From positions 62,001 through 126,000 of the forward strand of contig NZ_JAKCMV010000049.1 of assembly GCF_021440515.1 (NCBI RefSeq): a DNA stretch of 64,000 nucleotides. The letters are read 5' to 3'. The stretch's first letter is position 1, and every line of letters begins with the position of its first letter. Both the position numbers and the translations under genes were made by a program. Source of the DNA: Enterobacter asburiae. GTDB lineage: Bacteria > Pseudomonadota > Gammaproteobacteria > Enterobacterales > Enterobacteriaceae. Shown in pieces: positions 61,010 through 64,000 of this stretch. The notes under the pieces were generated by a model. The model made no database searches, had not been told where the DNA came from, and saw only the letters and a list, made by a program, of their open reading frames with translations.

Positions 61010-61549
61010 ATGAAAAAAGTGGCATTACTGGGCTTAGGCCTGATGGTTGTATCTGCGGCGGCTAACGCCATCAGCTTTAACGGCTCGGCGGGTCAGGATT
61101 ACACCCATCTGGGCTTTGGCCTGGGTACGGACAGCGCAGGCCTGGCGATGACCGGCGGCTGGACGCATAACGACGACGACGGCGATGCGGCGAGCCTGGG
61201 GCTCGGTTTTAACGTTCCTCTTGGCCCGTTCCTCGCCACCGTGGGTGGTAAAGGCATCTACACCAACCCGAACGACGGTGACGAAGGCTACGCGGCGGCA
61301 GTCGGCGGCGGCCTGCAATGGAAAATCGGCGACAGCTTTGCGCTGTTCGGCGAGTACTACTACTCCCCGGATTCCCTCTCCAGCGGTATCGACAGCTATG
61401 AAGAAGCCAACGCCGGCGCGCGCTGGACCATCATGCGTCCAATTACCATTGAAGCGGGCTATCGCTACCTGAACCTTGCCGGTAAAGACGGCAATCGCGA
61501 CAACGCACTGGCCGACGGCCCGTACGTGGGTGTCAGCGCAGGTTTCTAA
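61010..61549 (+). CDS. yfaZ: YfaZ family outer membrane protein
   Basis: 179-aa predicted outer-membrane beta-barrel of unknown transport role. The signal peptide MKKVALLGLGLMVVSAAANA (1-20) is followed by ISFNGSAGQDYTHLGFGLG. Alternating hydrophobic strands and the C-terminal aromatic residue (GVSAGF) fit BAM recognition. Start ATG 61010; a frame opening at 60974 would add residues before the signal peptide. It matches E. coli YfaZ in length and in being next to yfaY. Confidence 0.9.
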   Translation: MKKVALLGLGLMVVSAAANAISFNGSAGQDYTHLGFGLGTDSAGLAMTGGWTHNDDDGDAASLGLGFNVPLGPFLATVGGKGIYTNPNDGDEGYAAAVGGGLQWKIGDSFALFGEYYYSPDSLSSGIDSYEEANAGARWTIMRPITIEAGYRYLNLAGKDGNRDNALADGPYVGVSAGF

Positions 61550-61592
61550 TCTGCCCGGCGCGGCGTCCTGCCGCGCCAGTTTCTCTTTCTAC

Positions 61593-61640
61593 CCCCTCAC
61601 CCCATCCCTCTCCCTCAAGGGAGAGGGGGTTGTCAGTGCC
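61593..61640. repeat. GC-rich interspersed hairpin repeat after yfaZ
   Basis: CCCCTCACCCC (61593-61603) followed by the perfect 10-bp hairpin CCCTCTCCCT-CA-AGGGAGAGGG (61606-61627). Same family as 11835 and 19134. It may terminate or stabilise the yfaZ transcript; the right-hand outer arm is absent. Confidence 0.78.
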
Positions 61641-61709
61641 CCCTTATTTTGTCCTCACCCCCCGCCTGATTGCGCTATAGTGTCTCCACCATACAAGCGG
61701 GAGAACACA

Positions 61710-62909
61710 ATGATAAACGTGGAGATGTTATCCACCGGCGACGAGGTGCTGCATGGTCAAATTACCGATACCAATGCCGCCTGGCTGGCCGATTATTTCT
61801 TTGAGCAGGGATTGCCGTTAACCCGGCGCAATACCGTAGGCGACAACCTTGAGTCGCTGGTCAACATTTTGCGCGAGCGCAGCGAACACGCGGACGTGCT
61901 GATCGTAAACGGCGGGCTTGGCCCCACCAGCGATGATTTAAGCGCGCTGGCTGCCGCAACCGCAAAAGGGGAAGGGCTGGTGCTGCACGAAGAGTGGCTC
62001 ACGCAGATGGAGCGCTTTTTCAGAGATCGCGGTCGCGTGATGGCCCCAAGCAACCGCAAGCAGGCCGAAATCCCAGCCAGCGCCGAGCTGGTGGATAACC
62101 CGGTCGGCACCGCCTGCGGGTTTGCCCTCCAGCTTAACCGCTGCCTGATGTTCTTCACCCCCGGCGTTCCTTCTGAATTTAAAGTGATGGTTGAGCAGCA
62201 GATCGTGCCGCGCCTGCGCGCGCGTTTTACCCTGCCTGAACCACCGCTGTGCCTGCGCCTGACAACCTTTGGTCGTTCCGAAAGCGACCTCGCCCAGAGC
62301 CTTGACCACCTGCAACTGCCGCCGGGCGTGTCGATGGGCTATCGCTCCTCGATGCCGATCATCGAACTCAAGCTGACCGGCCCGGCTACGCAGAAAGCCG
62401 CGATGCTGGCGCTGTGGCCCGAAGTGCAGCGCGTGGCGGGCGAAAGCCTGATTTTCGAGGGAACCGAAGGGTTGCCTGCGCAGATCGTGCGCCAATTGCA
62501 GGCGCGTCAGCTGAGCCTCACCTTAAGCGAGCAGTTCACCGGCGGACTGCTGGCGTTACAGCTTTCCAGAGCCTGCGCGCCGCTGCTGGCAAGCGAAGTG
62601 GTGCCGTTCCAGCAGGAAACGCTGGCGCAGACGGCGCGCTGGGCCTCCGAGCGTCGGGTAAACCATTTTGCCGGACTGGCCCTTGCCGTGGGGGGCGTGG
62701 ATGATGAACATCTCAATTTCGCGCTTGCCACGCCGGAAGGCACCCACGCGCTGCGGGTGAAAATGAGCATTACCCGCCACAGCGTGGCGGTGCGTCAGGA
62801 AGTGTGTGCCATGATGGCGCTCAACATGCTGCGCCGCTGGCTGAACGGTAAAGAAGTGGCCAGCGAGCACGGCTGGATCAACGTCGTCGAGTCGATGTTT
62901 ATCGAATAA
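61710..62909 (+). CDS. yfaY: CinA-like protein YfaY
   Basis: 399-aa CinA-family protein: an N-terminal MoaB/MogA-like (COG1058) domain with [35 protein letters not shown] and NRKQAEIP, a middle domain with FTPGVPSEFKVM, and a C-terminal CinA/PncC-like domain. In active NMN amidases the last domain has ESCTGG; here it reads SEQFTGG, so the catalytic Ser is missing and deamidation is unlikely. The role is unknown. The start is ATG 61710 with GGGAG upstream; an open frame from 61476 passes through the repeat and was rejected. Confidence 0.92.
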   Translation: MINVEMLSTGDEVLHGQITDTNAAWLADYFFEQGLPLTRRNTVGDNLESLVNILRERSEHADVLIVNGGLGPTSDDLSALAAATAKGEGLVLHEEWLTQMERFFRDRGRVMAPSNRKQAEIPASAELVDNPVGTACGFALQLNRCLMFFTPGVPSEFKVMVEQQIVPRLRARFTLPEPPLCLRLTTFGRSESDLAQSLDHLQLPPGVSMGYRSSMPIIELKLTGPATQKAAMLALWPEVQRVAGESLIFEGTEGLPAQIVRQLQARQLSLTLSEQFTGGLLALQLSRACAPLLASEVVPFQQETLAQTARWASERRVNHFAGLALAVGGVDDEHLNFALATPEGTHALRVKMSITRHSVAVRQEVCAMMALNMLRRWLNGKEVASEHGWINVVESMFIE

Positions 62910-62942
62910 GACGTCGCCGGGGCGCTTCTGCCCCGGCAGGTT

Positions 62943-64000
62943 TTACCCCAGCGCCCGCGCGAGCAGGGTGACAGGATGTTCGCAGCGCTTGCTGGTGGAC
63001 ATCTCAATCTGCCATTTACAGGTTTCACAGTCGGTCACCACCAGATCCGCGCCGCTCTCCTCTATCTGGCGGAAAAGCGGGGCGCCAATCGCCTGCGAGG
63101 TGCCGTAGTTTTCACGCTTAAAGCCGTACGTCCCCGCAATGCCGCAGCAGCGCGAATCCAGCACCGTCAGCTCAAGCCCCGGAATAAGGCGCAGCAGCTC
63201 CAGCGTATACAGCGACCAGCCCATTTTCTCCATATGACAGGGCGTGTGATACACCACCTTCAGCGGCAGATTGCCCAGCGGCAGCGTTTTGCCGTCGTCG
63301 AGCTTACGCCACAGAAAGCGCGTCGCCAGCTCGATGTGCTCGCGCAGGCCGCTATTGTTAACGTCCAGCAGGTGCGGATACTCGTCGCGCAGGGTAAAGG
63401 TGCAGGTGGACGAGGTCGCCAGCACCGGTATGCCTTTGTCGACGATGGCTTCACGCAGCGAGGTAACGTTGCTTTTTGCCTGCCTGCGCGCCTTGTCGGT
63501 AAAGCCGTTGGCGATCAGCGGCACGCCGCAGCACTTCTCTTTGCTTAACAGCTGCACGCCGATGCCCAGGGCGTTCAACACCTTCAGCAGATCTTTGCCT
63601 AGCTGCGGGTGGTTGTAATTCACGTAGCAGCCGTGGAAAAACGCCACCTGGTCGGCGTACTGCGCCTGCTCTGCCGCCACCGATTTATACCAGCGGCGGA
63701 AGGTGCCGTGAGAGTATTTCGGCAGGCTGCGGTGATGGTCAATTTTGAGCGTGGCGTCCAGCAGCTGGCGCATCGGTTTTAGCGAGGTCGTGGCGTTCAC
63801 CAGCGGGGCAAACGGCGTTGAGACCGTGCCCATCAGATCCGTATGGCTGAGGATCGCATCGCGCAGGGAGGGTTTCTGGCGGCCGTAGCGCGCCCGCGCC
63901 CGCTGGATGATATCGCCAATCTTGACGTCAGACGGGCAGGCCACCTCGCAGCGCTTGCAGTTGATGCAGTATTTCAGCGCGTCGTCGTAGAGCGCGCCAT
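62943..64000 (-). CDS. glpC: Anaerobic glycerol-3-phosphate dehydrogenase subunit C (partial, N-terminus outside window)
   Basis: Membrane-associated iron-sulfur subunit that passes electrons from GlpAB to menaquinone during anaerobic growth on glycerol-3-phosphate. About 352 codons are visible of roughly 396; the N-terminus, including the first CxxCxxC cluster, lies beyond base 64000. Visible: second ferredoxin cluster CINCKRCEVACP at the window edge, then two CCG domains (KCCGVPLIANG; SRCCGIAGTYGFK) and CETCKWQIE. It is transcribed toward yfaY. E. coli has rhm/yfa genes between yfaY and glpC; none are present here. Confidence 0.95.
   Translation of the reverse strand, partial: GALYDDALKYCINCKRCEVACPSDVKIGDIIQRARARYGRQKPSLRDAILSHTDLMGTVSTPFAPLVNATTSLKPMRQLLDATLKIDHHRSLPKYSHGTFRRWYKSVAAEQAQYADQVAFFHGCYVNYNHPQLGKDLLKVLNALGIGVQLLSKEKCCGVPLIANGFTDKARRQAKSNVTSLREAIVDKGIPVLATSSTCTFTLRDEYPHLLDVNNSGLREHIELATRFLWRKLDDGKTLPLGNLPLKVVYHTPCHMEKMGWSLYTLELLRLIPGLELTVLDSRCCGIAGTYGFKRENYGTSQAIGAPLFRQIEESGADLVVTDCETCKWQIEMSTSKRCEHPVTLLARALG

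Noticed and set aside
61476-61709. 78-residue N-terminal extension of yfaY
   Set aside because: It runs through the end of yfaZ and the GC-rich hairpin repeat; yfaY has its own RBS and a conserved start at 61710.

Overview
The window is ordinary enterobacterial core chromosome. Protein sequences are close to Escherichia/Salmonella throughout and gene order follows the E. coli mnmC-fabB to glpC segment. GC-rich third positions, a CheV gene beside nuo and several local differences from E. coli suggest Enterobacter or a near relative such as Lelliottia; the genus is an inference. I saw no rRNA, tRNA, CRISPR array, insertion sequence or prophage. Repeats are REP/BIME elements and a second GC-rich inverted-repeat family.

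Layout. 1-3.8 kb: mnmC (cut by the window edge), fabB with overlapping FadR/FabR operators, MFS transporter yfcJ. 3.9-12 kb: flk, divergent from the housekeeping cluster pdxB-usg-truA-dedA-accD, then folC-dedD. 12-14.8 kb: PurR-controlled cvpA-purF, then ubiX. 14.8-19.1 kb: argT and hisJQMP for basic amino acid uptake, with sigma-54 and NtrC-type signals. 19.2-23.9 kb: a GNAT acetyltransferase absent from this place in E. coli K-12, yfcH-folX, two GST-like genes (yfcG, yfcF), phosphodiesterase yfcE and Nudix yfcD. 23.9-27.3 kb: ackA-pta acetate pathway. 27.6-35.1 kb: yfbV, yfbU, hxpA, yfbS, yfbR, alaA and the motility/nuo regulator lrhA. 35.8-50.8 kb: the 13-gene nuoA-N operon for respiratory complex I, with nuoC and nuoD fused. 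50.9-53.8 kb: cheV with a sigma-28-type promoter, rnz, elaA, elaB. 53.9-60.9 kb: menF-D-H-B-C-E for menaquinone. 61-64 kb: yfaZ, yfaY and the 5'-truncated glpC.

Functionally, much of the segment concerns respiration and its quinones (nuo, men, ubiX, glpC), acetyl-CoA/acetate and fatty acid flux (fabB, accD, ackA-pta), cofactors (pdxB, folC, folX, men) and motility (flk, lrhA, cheV).

No clearly new multi-gene system is visible. The points most worth checking are non-coding: a promoter plus an orphan terminator between lrhA and nuoA that could make a roughly 70-nt RNA or attenuate nuo; a long hairpin with a T-run further down the nuo leader; NtrC-like palindromes before both argT and hisJ; a perfect palindrome over the menF promoter; the sigma-28 signal before cheV; and strong hairpins inside operons (ackA/pta, hisJ/hisQ, nuoB/nuoC, nuoL/nuoM).
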